Positions 46,731 to 57,520 of a DNA stretch of 64,000 nt are shown in pieces. The DNA is taken from contig JAMAHW010000014.1 in the NCBI GenBank assembly GCA_023627715.1, forward strand, positions 558,001 to 622,000. The letters are read 5' to 3'. The notes beneath the pieces were generated by a model. The model made no database searches. It was not told the origin of the DNA and saw nothing but the letters and a program-made list of their open reading frames with translations. A program made the position numbers and the translations under genes. The stretch comes from Periconia sp. R9002. Lineage: Eukaryota > Ascomycota > Dothideomycetes > Pleosporales > Periconiaceae. Each line of letters begins with the position of its first letter. The stretch's first letter is position 1.

Positions 46731-47669
46731 ATGGAATCCGAGAGAGAAATTCCTATTCCTAGTCCAAAGCAAAGGAAGCGGAACAGATTGTATCGAGGAT
46801 ACACTAGCTCGGCAGCGGATTCAGACTACCGCCCAGGCTCAACCCCATTCATTGATGACGGGACAGCCAATACAAAGGTTTTGAAAAGGCGAGATGATCG
46901 GTATGTTGCTTTCGATCTTATTGAGATGAAGCTGACTTTGATGGTCTACAGGGCATTGCGGAAGAACGCCGCCGCAGGGAGTCCTCAGGGAGGTATCAAG
47001 CTTAGATAATCGTCCACGGTTCCAGTCAGGCGTAACCGTAGATGGATTTGGCAACCATAGGGTAGTCAACGATACCATCGAGGCAAGATCGACTTCGAAT
47101 TCCGACCTCTATGCAATGCCTTCCACTCCATAAATCCGTCATCGGATGATAGGTAGCACCTCTTTGGCGCTCCCGTTTCATTCTTCCGTGTCTAGAGGCG
47201 CCCCTATTCCACCAAGATGGGCAACCATGTCACTGGATCGCCCAAATGGTCCAGTGAACGAGGACACAAGATCAAGCCCATATGATCCAGTGGATGAGGA
47301 TACAAGCCCAGATGGTTCAGTGAATGAGGACACAGGACTAAGCTCAAATGCGCCTGGAATGCCAACACAGAATCAATTGGCCGACAATTCGACGCAAACC
47401 ATCGTGGCCGAGCACGATGTAGATGAAGTGTTTCAACCACTGATTCTCCTCCCCAGGACTCGCTTCGATTACGGCAAAGCATTGAAAATTGGCATTCCAA
47501 TGGCTGTCCAAGTATCCTGGCCTCATGCATGTTCGCTTGACCCCACTATCTCTAGGACAATGAACAATTATTCATGGATCAAAACTTGCACAAACCTTCT
47601 CGGAAGTATGCCACCATCTCTCTTGGACAAGGTTGTTTGTGGCAATATCGCCCAAGTAACGTGGGGTGA
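46731..47669 (+). pseudogene. Unknown gene, probably broken by one in-frame stop
   Basis: Exon 1 (46731-46900) encodes a basic/Ser-rich start MESEREIPIPSPKQRKRNR. A donor GTATGT follows; removing 88 nt to acceptor CTCAG (46988) joins EVSSLDNRPRFQSGVTVDGF. The frame reaches a TAA at 47129-47131 and then stays open in the same frame to 47511. A 44-nt intron (GTATCC..CTCTAG, branch CTTGAC) then joins DNEQLFMDQNLHKP and ends at 47669. One stop in an otherwise coherent frame suggests a decayed gene; CAA to TAA would be a C-to-T change. Alternatives are an unrecognised intron, two genes, or a shorter use of acceptor 46951. The middle has VNEDT tandem repeats. I recognise no family. Confidence 0.45.
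47227..47340 (+). repeat. VNEDT-type coding tandem repeat
   Basis: Three degenerate units of about 36-42 bp encode PVNEDT, PVDEDT and SVNEDT, each followed by a Ser/Pro-rich spacer. It lies inside the broken unknown gene. Confidence 0.7.
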
Positions 47670-49901
47670 TGCCGATCCCCAGCTTAAGGCCTACATGGAC
47701 CCAGCAAGACCCTAGATGCTGGAGAGTGAAAAAGAGACCCTAGTGATATATTCCATCCCTTTGGCCGCCTGTCAGGGCTGTGGATCTGTATGATGTGTAT
47801 GTATTGGTATACTAGCTAGCTATGTGCCTATGTATATGATGATGTCCGGTTCCGTGACTTCCTCGCCTTCCTCCAGGGCTCATACCCTGTCACCGCGCGT
47901 AACGAGGGGGGATGTTACAGTAGATGAAGTCATTGTATGAAGAGGACAGAAGTTGAGGGAAGTCAATATCGTGGGAAGGCGCCATGCGACAACAACTGCA
48001 GGTGCGATGGATGGCTTCGGCTCGTCATCTCTTCTACCACCTCAGCTACCCAGAGTCCTCCTAGTTCTTGGCCAACGCTTTCTCTCTTAATATCTGAATC
48101 GTTGTCCCCCGTCCTGCGCCCCATCGGCCGCATCGCCATCTCCATCCCAGCCTCCGTGTCGGTCGCCATTTTGCATATTATTCCTCCTACTTTCTCGGAG
48201 TTCTTACACGAGGGATCTTGTTCTGTCCTCACCGCTTCGTCTCTTCATCCAACTGTGCATCCCTACCAGGCGTACAATCAGCGACGAGCTTGGAAGTTGA
48301 AGTCCTCCCAGTAATCTCAACAGTGAGAGAAGGATGTGTGAGCAAAGCTTGATCGCCTGTCATGTGGAGCCAGACCTTCATCTGGTCCTTCATTTCGGTC
48401 TTTGTTTGGAACTGGCTTTTCATCCGCAGCTGACCTTTCAACTTAGTCTTCGTCTGCAATTGGCTCTTGCCTCCCTCGCTTTCGTCCTCCCTCCATGTCC
48501 AACATCCCCTGCTCCTACGGGCGCTGGCCGCATTGCGTAGGAGTGAGCTACATATGTCCAAGTGGTTACGAGACATGATCAGTACATTAATATGCCACGC
48601 CACGTGGCGTCTCGAGACCAGACGACTCTGTACCCGGGGTTTGGCATTGATCTGGCGGAGAAGTAAGCCACTTGAGTGTTTTTGCTTATACGTCGAAGCT
48701 GATAATCCAACCAAACATCGACACGTCCCGCGTATCCAACACATACCGCTTCGTAACATGAACTTCGTAGAAATCAGACTCTGTGGGCGTTATGGGCGTA
48801 GCAGCCGTTCCAGGAAGTATTGCAGTTACGAATGCACTCGCTCCGCCAGCTTCACCTTCGTCGTCGACTTCTGAACCGATTCCGTCTCTTTATGAGTCCA
48901 TGAGTTCATGTCTGGGTAGCAATGGAATTGGACCGTCAAATTACCAACAATGCTGATGATGATAGTGATGCTTCTCCGATCATGCAACATCTCTCATCTT
49001 CAGCATCGCTCCTATTTCAGCCGAGTTCTCTGTCCTGTGCCATCCCTCTCTTACCTCGGCCTTGTGTCCATCTGCAGAGCTTGATTGTTTCGGTTCCCAC
49101 GGTGAGGCTACCGGGTGGAACCGTCGCCGAAAGGGAATTTCCAGCGGTTAGACTTCTGGTCGAATGTGAATAAGAACATGTGATCGAAGAGGTTGTGTCT
49201 GGGGGCACCTTTGGCTTGCTCTAGTTATGACTTTTTCCAATAAACATGTAGAGCCTCGTTTGTTTTTGAGTAGGGAGACTCCCAAATTCCTTTTCTGACA
49301 TGGCCCAGGGGTGGTGGGAGTAATGTTGTCCGGGTAGTTGGCGGTTGCTATTTTCGATTTTGAGAAGGCGTGATTTCAGGATATTGAAAGGAGTTTGAAC
49401 GGGATGACATACCACGTCTGGAATGAATAGAACTAGGTGGGAAGATGAGAATCGATATGGAACTCGTATAGGAAAGAGCTGAACATAGTCGTACATGCCA
49501 GATGTTGAGCAGCCTCTCATAAACCAAGGTGCTCAACAAGTTACGACCCAAGCCATCGAATCCAAAAACAAAGATCTCATTCAGACTAAACCTATAGGAA
49601 GAGGAAAGGAGATAACTATATTGAGACAAACATTACACGTAGGGATCAGGGCCCGTGACATCCATTGCGCCTTTCCGCGCCTTATCCCATGTCAATTTGG
49701 AGGGAGCGTGCGTAGGCCATGCGCCAAATTCAAAAGAGAGTGGTTCCATCCGAATGGTGATTGTACCCAAATGATCACCTTGCCCTTATATCCCATTTCC
49801 AGAGCTCCAATGAGCCATTGTAACCGATTGCAAACTCCGTGTCTCCTCCATATCTGTTTTTGGGAGCCAGATCACAAACTGTGTGGTTGAACACTTGCCA
49901 T
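47670..49901. other. Gene-poor stretch with one odd minus-strand frame
   Basis: 2.2 kb without a gene I accept. On the minus strand near 48345-48465 a frame encodes repeated Lys/Gln/Thr/Met-rich segments (SQLQTKTKLKGQL, then SQFQTKTEMKDQM), which may be a remnant. The last part, next to 49901, is the 3' UTR of the Nbr1-like gene. Confidence 0.4.
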
Positions 49902-52892
49902 TCACGGCATATCCTCGTCACTGGCGTCGAGAATGTCGTACTCCTCATCCGTCATGAAGCCATCATCGCTGGAGACGGATCGAATTTCAACACTCTCAGC
50001 GTCCTCAAAGAACTCCTCTTCGGACTGGTCCGCAACAGAGGCAGCTGGGGGCGCCTCGGATCGGGGAGATTGTGGCTGGGCGGAGAGTGCCTCGTGGGTG
50101 CTAGAAGCTGGCGATTCTTTCTCGAGCTGCGGGAAGATCATGCCGGAGGATTGAGGCTCTGGCTCAGCGGCCTTCTGGACAGTCTTGTCCTCCACAGGGA
50201 GCTCTACGGTTTCCTTGACCTCGGCCTCGGATACTTGCTCTTTCTCAGATGCGGCCTGCTTATGGGCTTCGTAATCCTTGCGGCGGTTCTCTAGCAGACG
50301 TTCTACAGCAGCCTTTCGAACCTTTTGAATGCGGAGCAATTTCTCCATGTTGATCCTCTCTTGAACGTATTTTTGTTGCTCAAGCGTCAGGGCAGACACC
50401 TTCTCAGAGTTTTGGCTGGACACATCACGCGAAACTTCAGGAGCCGCAATAACGGGTTGAAGTGTTGGGGCCACAACTTGGATATCACACCAGAGACGGT
50501 GACCGAAAGGCATTCCTTCAGCGGTCTTGAGACGCCAATATGAGATCGCAGTGCCTTCGCGGACGGGTGCCTTCATGACGACACGGAAAGAGACTTCTTG
50601 ACCGGGTGTGACTGGCCATCCAATGACGTTGCTCTCGCTAGCCTCGGCGAGGTCGCACTGACTCAAAGGTTGGGTGTTGTCAATGTTGAGCATATTGTCA
50701 CCACCAACATGTCGGACGCTGCATCCTGCGGGCCAAGTAGCAGGACCAGGGTTCCGCAGCGTCCACATTTGGACAAACGTCTGCCCCGCAGGCATCTTGG
50801 AGCCATCGACAACGACGTCACGAACGAAATGAGCGTTCAATGCCTGAAGAGCCCGAGGCTGAGAGATCGGGATAGGCTGAGCTTTTGCGGGCTTGACCTC
50901 TGTGGAAGGGGAGAGCAGGTCTTGAACCGTAATCTTGGACTTGGGCGGAGTTGGCAGAGCGTTTTCTACGGGCTTCAAATCGGCAATTGTCTGTACCTGC
51001 GTGGCGGCATTGCTGGAGGTTGACGAGGTCTCTGCGCTGAGTCTACGTGAAGGCTCGCAGTCTCCTACACGGGTAACGGAGGTGCCGTTCCTGTCCTCGT
51101 TCAAGGTAGTGACGCTCACACTACGAACCGGTCGCTTGAATTTGATCAATGGGTGAGTCTGGTTGTGCCTATTCGAGGGATGAGCCTCGCAGTTGGCGCA
51201 GAAGTCGGTATCATTGCAGACGGCGCACTTGTAGCGGACGCCTTCAATGTACGACTGGCTCTCCTTGTCCTTGCAAAGAGGACCGTCGCAGTAGATGCCA
51301 AAGTGGCGGGTGCCCACGGGAGCAGGCTCAGCCAAAGGCTCATAAACGGGCACAAAGCGGTGGCCAGGATGAATGATTTTGGAGCTTTTGACGCACTCCG
51401 TGCAGAAATCCCAATCGGGACAGTTCAGGCACTTGTGGCGAACGCCATAGATGAACTTGTCACAGCCATCGCACACGGCAGAGTGGCGGACATTGCGACC
51501 AGCGTTGCACAGGAAGTCAACCAAGGCAGGCATAGTCGTCTCAGCAGTTGCAGCCTTGAAAGCGTGACCTGGGTGGTGGCCGTGCTTGTTGTGGATATGG
51601 CACTCCAAGCACAAGTCGTAGTCTTCGCAAGAGGTGCAAGTGACGAACTCCGTCTCACGTTGGACTGTGCATGTATGAGCATATGCTGTGGTAGAGAAGA
51701 GGGAAGAAAGAGATTTACCTTGAACACAGCAGTTGCATGTGCGTGTTGGTTCTTCATCACGGTTCAAGTCAAGAACCTCGACCATTTGCTTCTCCTCGGT
51801 GAAAGTGCCTGGCATTGCCTTCTCGGCTTCTCCGTCAGTCTGTGTCTGAGGCTGCGATTGCTCGGCCGGAATGGGCTTGGGTCCGACACGTTCCGTAGTG
51901 CTGTTCACAACACAGCCGTTCTTGACAAAGCGCTTGACCATCCAGTGATTAGATCCTGGGCAGTGAATCCCAGAGTCCACGCAGGACGGGCAGAGATCGT
52001 AGTCTCCGTGATCACAAATGCTGCAGTGGTAATGCTCATCATCCATAGGGAGATTGCAGTTGTTGCAGTATACCACCCAGGTGGTCTGAAAGGGTTCCAT
52101 TTTGGGGCGGAACGCCAGGTTGGAGACACTGGAACGGGCTTTCAAGCCGCTGAAAAAGCTGTCTGTCACTGATGTCAGCCGCTGTCGATGATTGTAAATG
52201 CCCTGTTCCTTACTTTGAGGAGCTGTGAATGCGCGTGGTACGGGAGCTTCCTCAGATACCTCGGGCTGAACCGACTTTGTCAGAGAGGCAGAGTCGAATT
52301 CTTTCTCGGTCGGGTTTGCTTGGGGCGCAGCAGGTGTGCGTGCGATGACGGGCGATACCACTGGAGCGGTGCGCAAAGGCGTAAGGGTATCCGAGCTGAG
52401 GTTGTGCAGCGATGACCTGTTCAGTGGCTTGTCGTAGGTTGTGGATGTAGCATCGGAAACCGGAGCGTTCTCTTCACCGGGAATGGTGGCCCTGAGACGA
52501 AGCTTGAGCTTCGCTTTGGCGGCACGGAACAGTGTCTTGTAGACTTGGGGTTTCGCAGAGTCGAGGGTGACGTAGGCACCGGCGCTGTCGGAATAGCGTT
52601 CGAAGACGATGTCCTGATGGGCGGGGACCTTGAGGAGAGCACGTAGCTGCGTCTACAATCAGTATTTGGATGAATGGTAACAAGCTCCCGAGTGCAGCCG
52701 TTTGGCAGCACGATAGAGCAAGCAAGCAACAGGCAGCAGCGAATGGATGGACGACGAGCAACGCACCTTGTCAGGGAGGACGTTGGCACCCAGATCACGT
52801 AGAGGGACCTTGAACTTGAGAGTATTGGACTGAAACTGAACTTTGATGGCAATCAAAGTGTCGAGGGTTACAGGCACATTGGTCGTCGCCAT
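49902..52892 (-). CDS. nbr1: Nbr1-like selective autophagy receptor
   Basis: 921-aa protein in four exons: 52892-52767, 52646-52214, 52162-51719 and 51664-49902. The introns are 120, 51 and 54 nt; the last two are multiples of 3 without stops. Domains in order: an N-terminal PB1-like fold (IKVQFQSNTLKFKVPLRDLG, about 15-95); four ZZ zinc fingers, each with paired Cys and a DYDLC/DWDFC/DTDFC core (YCNNC..CSIC, CNCC..CTSC, CDGC..CLNC, YCDG..CAVC); a four-tryptophan FW domain (FVQMWTLRNPGPATWPAGCS to FGHRLWCDI); a coiled coil; and an acidic tail. The tail ends TDEEYDILDA, a good Atg8-interacting motif (acidic residues then Y-x-x-L). The layout matches Nbr1, which carries cargo to Atg8 membranes or endosomes. 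Exon 2 could start 6 nt earlier. The start MATTNVPVT fits the PB1 boundary. Confidence 0.92.
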
Positions 52893-54423
52893 GGCTGTAG
52901 TGGTGATAGGCAGCCGCGGCTGACGTTGTCTACTGGGGAGCGGTGGCGTGGGGAGCCAGAGCGGGAGTTGCAAGTGCAGAGTGGAAGGGGTGGAAGCAAC
53001 AAGGAGAAGCTGCCGCGAAATGGGCAGCAGTCTCGCAAGAGGTGGGCGTGGAAGGGTTGATAGAAAGGGAGGGGGTTGAGGATGAGGAGTGGAGGTGGAG
53101 GTGGAGGTGGTGGATGCGGAGTGGAGAGGGGAGGGAGAGTCGCGGTGAACCAAGTAAGTATGCAGTGAGTGCTCCTGCGGCTGTATGGCTGGGGCCTTGC
53201 CCGGGGGAGCTGCCTACCTAACCTCTGTACAGTACTTGACGAACGGAGCCAACCCCGCTTATTGACCCCCCCAGAGTGAAAGACAAGAAGAGGCAATCAA
53301 TGTCTGCTCGCTGTATACTTCCAGAGACACAGTCGTACTCATCATCACTCGGCGCAACCCGGGCCGAGCGTCGCGTTGCCTTTACCTTGTTCATCTGTCC
53401 ATCTACATCAATACAGTACCATGATTATCTCTACAGAGGTCTCCTTCACCGGCAGCAGTAGCTTGGACAAGCTCCGGTGAATGGCGACGACCAGAAGCCG
53501 CCGGTACGCGGCCTTCTAGGTCTGCGGTCTACCTGTCGTGCGTACCGCCTGGCCAGATGACGAAGGCGCCCACCGATTCCCCAGTTTGACGAGGTGCTTG
53601 ATTAAGAGCCGAGTGAATTAGTGAACCAGCATTAAAGTCTACCCTAAGCCGCCGGGGGGCGATAAAGGTGTAACAGGCTAACGCATTACGAGCCCACCCA
53701 CCACCGGTCACTCGTCCCTCATTCACAGTGCTCTTCACTTCTGCATTCCACAGTCAGGTAATGTTGTTCAAGGTACAGTAAGGTTGGCTGCTGTCAAGTA
53801 TGTACGTAGTCGGGATGCCCCTTCAGGTGTGCTGACCAGATGTCTGCCGTCTGGCCATACATGTCATGCATCTTGTCATGCATCAGCTTTCTCGTGTGCG
53901 AATGGTTGCCTCTCTTCGTAATCATGTAGCAAACAAAAACCTCGTTTGCCCAGTGACATTGCCACCACCTTGGTATCACGTCAGCACGGCACCTCCCTGC
54001 TCTTCTCTGCTGCTAAACACGTCTCACACGCTTCACTTGGCTTTGTATGGCCCAACAATCGTAACACGGCGTGTAATCCAAGTCTATTCCCAGAGCATTT
54101 GTACCACCAGGCTCCAGTCTATGTATTGGCCCACTCGCCACACGAAACATCGACCCAAAAAAAAAGAGCCGACCGGAAATGAGACGCAGCCTCATCTTCT
54201 CTAATTCACAAAGGACTCATTGTTGCATGGTAGCGTGTATAAAACAGCAACCCGATGAAAGGTGGAACAATGTGAGGCTGTCTGTTATCCGTTAGCGGGG
54301 AGCCCCATGCATTAGCGCATAGAGATATGATGACCTAAGCAGAGGATCCGCTCCAGGACTGACTTGGGGAAAGAAAAAAAAGTTCGTGCTTGTGTCCAAA
54401 AATTGCAATTTCACCACGAGCCC
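52893..54423. promoter_or_regulatory. Divergent promoter: Nbr1-like gene and NOP13
   Basis: 1.5 kb between divergent starts. Near the Nbr1 side the plus strand is purine-rich, with a GGAGGT triplication at 53091-53113, making a CT-rich tract on the Nbr1 coding strand. I see no coding exon. Confidence 0.45.
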
Positions 54424-55779
54424 ATGACCATGTCCGATTCCGACTCCAGCTCTTCAGACGAAGAGAGAAAGCTCAAAGCCCTCAAAAAGGCGGCTAAGAA
54501 AGAGAAAAAGGAGAAGAAAAAATCAAAATCATCCACCGCCGATGCAGATGAAGGCAATGAAGCGGCCGCAGCCCTTGACACCCCCTCGTCTTCGAAGAAA
54601 CGCAAACGTGAAGTGATCCCCGAAGAAATCGAAATCGACATCAATCTCCCCGAACCCGCCTCCAAAAAAGCCGCCCGCAAAGCCAAAAAGGCGAAAACCC
54701 AGCCCACACCCGCCAACACCAACACCAACACCGAAGGCGCAGCAGATTCTACCACTACCACCGCCGCCGCCCCAGATGCAGAGAAATCGGGCACCGCACC
54801 TGACCCCGCCAAACGCTCCGCTCACAGCGTGTGGATTGGCAACCTCCCCTGGACCGCCACCAAAGACCTCCTCCTCACCTTCCTAACGACCAATGCCGAA
54901 ATCAAGCCCGAAGACATCACCCGCATTCACATGCCGGCGCCCAAGGCCCCTCCGCGTCCCAACTGGACGACCGACAAGCCGCAGAACAAGGGCTTCGCGT
55001 ACGTCGACTTCGCGAGCGAGCTGGCCATGTACAGCGCCATTGCGCTGACGGAGACGCGCATGGACAACCGGCCCCTCCTCATCAAAAACTCCAAAAACTT
55101 CGAGGGCCGCCCAGACAAACCCAAGGACGCAGGCGGGGAGCAGAACGGCACCAAGACATACGCAGCTGCGGACGGCAAAGGGGCGAAACGGGGCGGCGGC
55201 GCAGGCGGCGAGGCGAAACCCCCCAACCAGAAAGTCTTCGTGGGCAACCTCGCCTTCGAGACGAGCAAGGAGGATCTGGAAGCCCACTTTGCTCCCTGCG
55301 GCGCCGTGGAACATATCCACATGGCGACGTTTGAGGACTCGGGCAAGAGCAAAGGCTTCGCTTGGGTCACGTTTGGCGATATCGAGGCGGCGACGTGCGC
55401 GGTCAAGGGCTTCGTCTTCCAGACGGACGATGCGGGCAAGAAGAAGAAGTGGAAGATGAACAAGCTCATGGGGAGGGATCTGCGGTGCGAGTTCGCCGAG
55501 GATGGCACGACGCGGTATCAGAAGCGGTTCGGTAGTGGTGCTTCTACCAAAGTGTTTGAGGATGGGGATGAGGACAATGTCCACCCATCGCGCCGACAGC
55601 GGCCGGTTAAATCGGAGGGGAGAGGAGGAGGAGGAGGAGGAGGAGGAGGAGGAGGTGAATTTAAGTCGAGACCAAAAGTCGACCCTCGCAGTATTGCTCC
55701 TGGGAAAGCTCACGCAAATGCACCGAGAGCTTCAGCTGCCATTGTAGAAAGTCAAGGCACCAAGACGACGTTTGATTGA
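54424..55779 (+). CDS. NOP13: Nop13-like nucleolar RNA-binding protein
   Basis: Single-exon 451-aa protein. An acidic, then Lys-rich N-terminus (SDSDSSSSDEE, KKAAKKEKKEKKK) is typical of nucleolar factors. RRM1 lies at about 135-230 (VWIGNLPW; KGFAYVDF) and RRM2 at about 270-365 (VFVGNLAF; KGFAWVTF). A Lys-rich stretch precedes DLRCEFAEDG. A run of about 11 Gly near residue 402 and a basic C-terminus (KVDPRSIAPGKA) follow. Yeast Nop13 has the same two-RRM design and is linked to pre-ribosomes. Translation could start at 54424 (MTMSD) or 54430 (MSDSD); I chose the first. The long antisense frames are codon-bias shadows. Confidence 0.9.
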   Translation: MTMSDSDSSSSDEERKLKALKKAAKKEKKEKKKSKSSTADADEGNEAAAALDTPSSSKKRKREVIPEEIEIDINLPEPASKKAARKAKKAKTQPTPANTNTNTEGAADSTTTTAAAPDAEKSGTAPDPAKRSAHSVWIGNLPWTATKDLLLTFLTTNAEIKPEDITRIHMPAPKAPPRPNWTTDKPQNKGFAYVDFASELAMYSAIALTETRMDNRPLLIKNSKNFEGRPDKPKDAGGEQNGTKTYAAADGKGAKRGGGAGGEAKPPNQKVFVGNLAFETSKEDLEAHFAPCGAVEHIHMATFEDSGKSKGFAWVTFGDIEAATCAVKGFVFQTDDAGKKKKWKMNKLMGRDLRCEFAEDGTTRYQKRFGSGASTKVFEDGDEDNVHPSRRQRPVKSEGRGGGGGGGGGGGEFKSRPKVDPRSIAPGKAHANAPRASAAIVESQGTKTTFD

Positions 55780-56603
55780 GCAGTAAAAGCCATGTAAAGC
55801 ATTTATCGGACTTGTTGAAACATATTTCTCTGGAATAAGTCTTTGATACCCTTCATGACTTGACGTAAGAATGCAAAGCAATGAAGATGAACAGTAATTT
55901 CCAAACCTACCTAGGTATGCAAATCTGCTGGAGTTCGTGATGTGTCACAATGATTCGCAAGGTACACGTGGGCAGGCAGGTAGGTAGGCATTCTCCCTAT
56001 ACCTGCTTTTGTGCCTGCATTGTTGCGTAGGGGTGCTTGTAAAACCATCATCAATCTACCAAATGCACAACAGGAAACTAGGCACTCGAGAATGTTATCT
56101 CCTCTTCAACAAGGTTCAGTCTTTGAAATGACAGATCTCTGATATTTGTGCAATATAATTACTGGGAATCGATACATGATATATGTGCATACTCTCCACC
56201 CAGAAGGGTCAATAAATCAAACTAGCGCAGTTTCGCAATTTGATAAAATTCAACAACAGCACTGTTTAGATGTATATGCTCGTCACTTACGGTTGCATGG
56301 TGTAAGTGGTATGTGTACTATGGTAGATTACAAACCATGATGCAGTGTGGTCTCCCTAAAATGGAGACAGGGCAATTTCGGATCGTCGGCCAACTAGCAA
56401 GTATGGCGACACCTTGTTTGTGTACGGATGATGTGCAACGCGTCACAAAGGGCCGTTGCTGGTCTGACAAGCTTTTTTGTGCCTGACAACGTTTGGCATG
56501 GATTCAACGTGCCCATCGAGGAACTTGAAATGCCAGCCACGGTCTTGTATGCCATATAAGCTAGGTATCCAGTGGGCATTCTTTCCCTTATTCCAATTCT
56601 TGT
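55780..56603. other. Convergent 3' region
   Basis: 824 bp between the stop codons of NOP13 (plus) and the polyprenol reductase gene (minus). A GCAGGTAG-type repeat lies near 55972-55990. No gene is seen. Confidence 0.4.
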
Positions 56604-57520
56604 TTACCAAACAAATGGAATCATTCGCTTCCTTGAACGGACTTTGTTCTCGCCAAATTTCCCGGCGTACCATTTCTTCGTCGCGTCGGCTGTGACACCT
56701 AGATTGACTATCACAAAAATGTCTGCAGTCAAGACGGTCCAATTCACAAGACTACCTTTCGGAGCCGCCAAAAACGTGAGTAGCGTATATATGGCAATCT
56801 CACACGAGTAGTGAGGGCAAACGAGGTTTGGAAACAACGGGTGAGATGGAAGCTGGTAGCCGGTGTTTTGCGAACGCAGTTTGTACAGGTACGCATGGTA
56901 AGTATGCTGGAGGTAGTGGGCCGTGAGGATAGCAGGAACAAGCACGACAGCTCTCCATCCAAGGTAATTGAACTGGTTCGCCGGCCCGAACTCGACCCAA
57001 AGGGCCACATTGATGCCCAAATAGTAAAGCCAGCCTAGCACCCAATGCCCCACCCACATTTTGCTCTGGCTAGACGAAGTGTACTTTTTCGATTCGAGCA
57101 TCCTTCGCGTGCCTTGAAGGAGCATCAACATCCAGGCAATCTGTAGCATACCACCAGCTTTCCACAGCTGGAGACGCCATCCCCAGAAAAGAGAGCTGGC
57201 GACAGAGATGATGTAGAAATGGGTGAAGTAGTTGTGGGGCACTTGGATGCTGGCAGCGTAGTCGAGGGCAAGGTCGAGGGCATTCGGCTGCTTCTTTTGC
57301 TTGGACTGGTGAGGCGCATCTTGAGCGGGAGTGTAGCGTTGGCCATAGACAAGAAAGCGACGGCGGAGGTCAGGTACGAACTGAAGGATGAGAATCTAGG
57401 GAAAGGGGAGGGTTAGTCGATTGGTACATGAACGATTGAGATTGGGTTGGTGTCGCGGACAAGAGCAGAGGCAGCGAGGTAGAGGACGCGTATCCAAAGA
57501 GCGAGAATGGCATTATCCAT
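56604..57520 (-). CDS. DFG10: Polyprenol reductase (Dfg10/SRD5A3 family)
   Basis: ER membrane enzyme family that takes part in converting polyprenol to dolichol for N-glycosylation. The model has two exons (57520-57461 and 57395-56604), 283 aa. The 65-nt intron uses donor GTCCGC and acceptor CCCTAG with branch GACTAAC. A nearer donor (GTTCAT or GTACCA) would leave an intron of only 32-38 nt, so I prefer the longer one; it joins a hydrophobic start to ALILILQFVPDLRRRFLVYG. Several hydrophobic segments follow. Family signatures are WRLQLWKAGGMLQ, QHTYHAYLYKLR and LVCPHYSCEIAIY, and the ending KKWYAGKFGENK..MIPFVW is characteristic of the steroid 5-alpha-reductase C-terminal domain. The position of intron 1 is the main uncertainty. 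Confidence 0.88.

Noticed and set aside
47937..48314. 125-codon frame on the plus strand
   Set aside because: Overlaps minus-strand frames of similar quality, and no splice or family evidence separates them.
51153..52172. 339-codon frame antisense to the Nbr1-like gene
   Set aside because: Shadow of the sense coding frame; the zinc fingers on the minus strand explain the region.
54883..55713. 276-codon frame antisense to NOP13
   Set aside because: Shadow of a biased coding sequence; two clear RRM domains lie on the plus strand.
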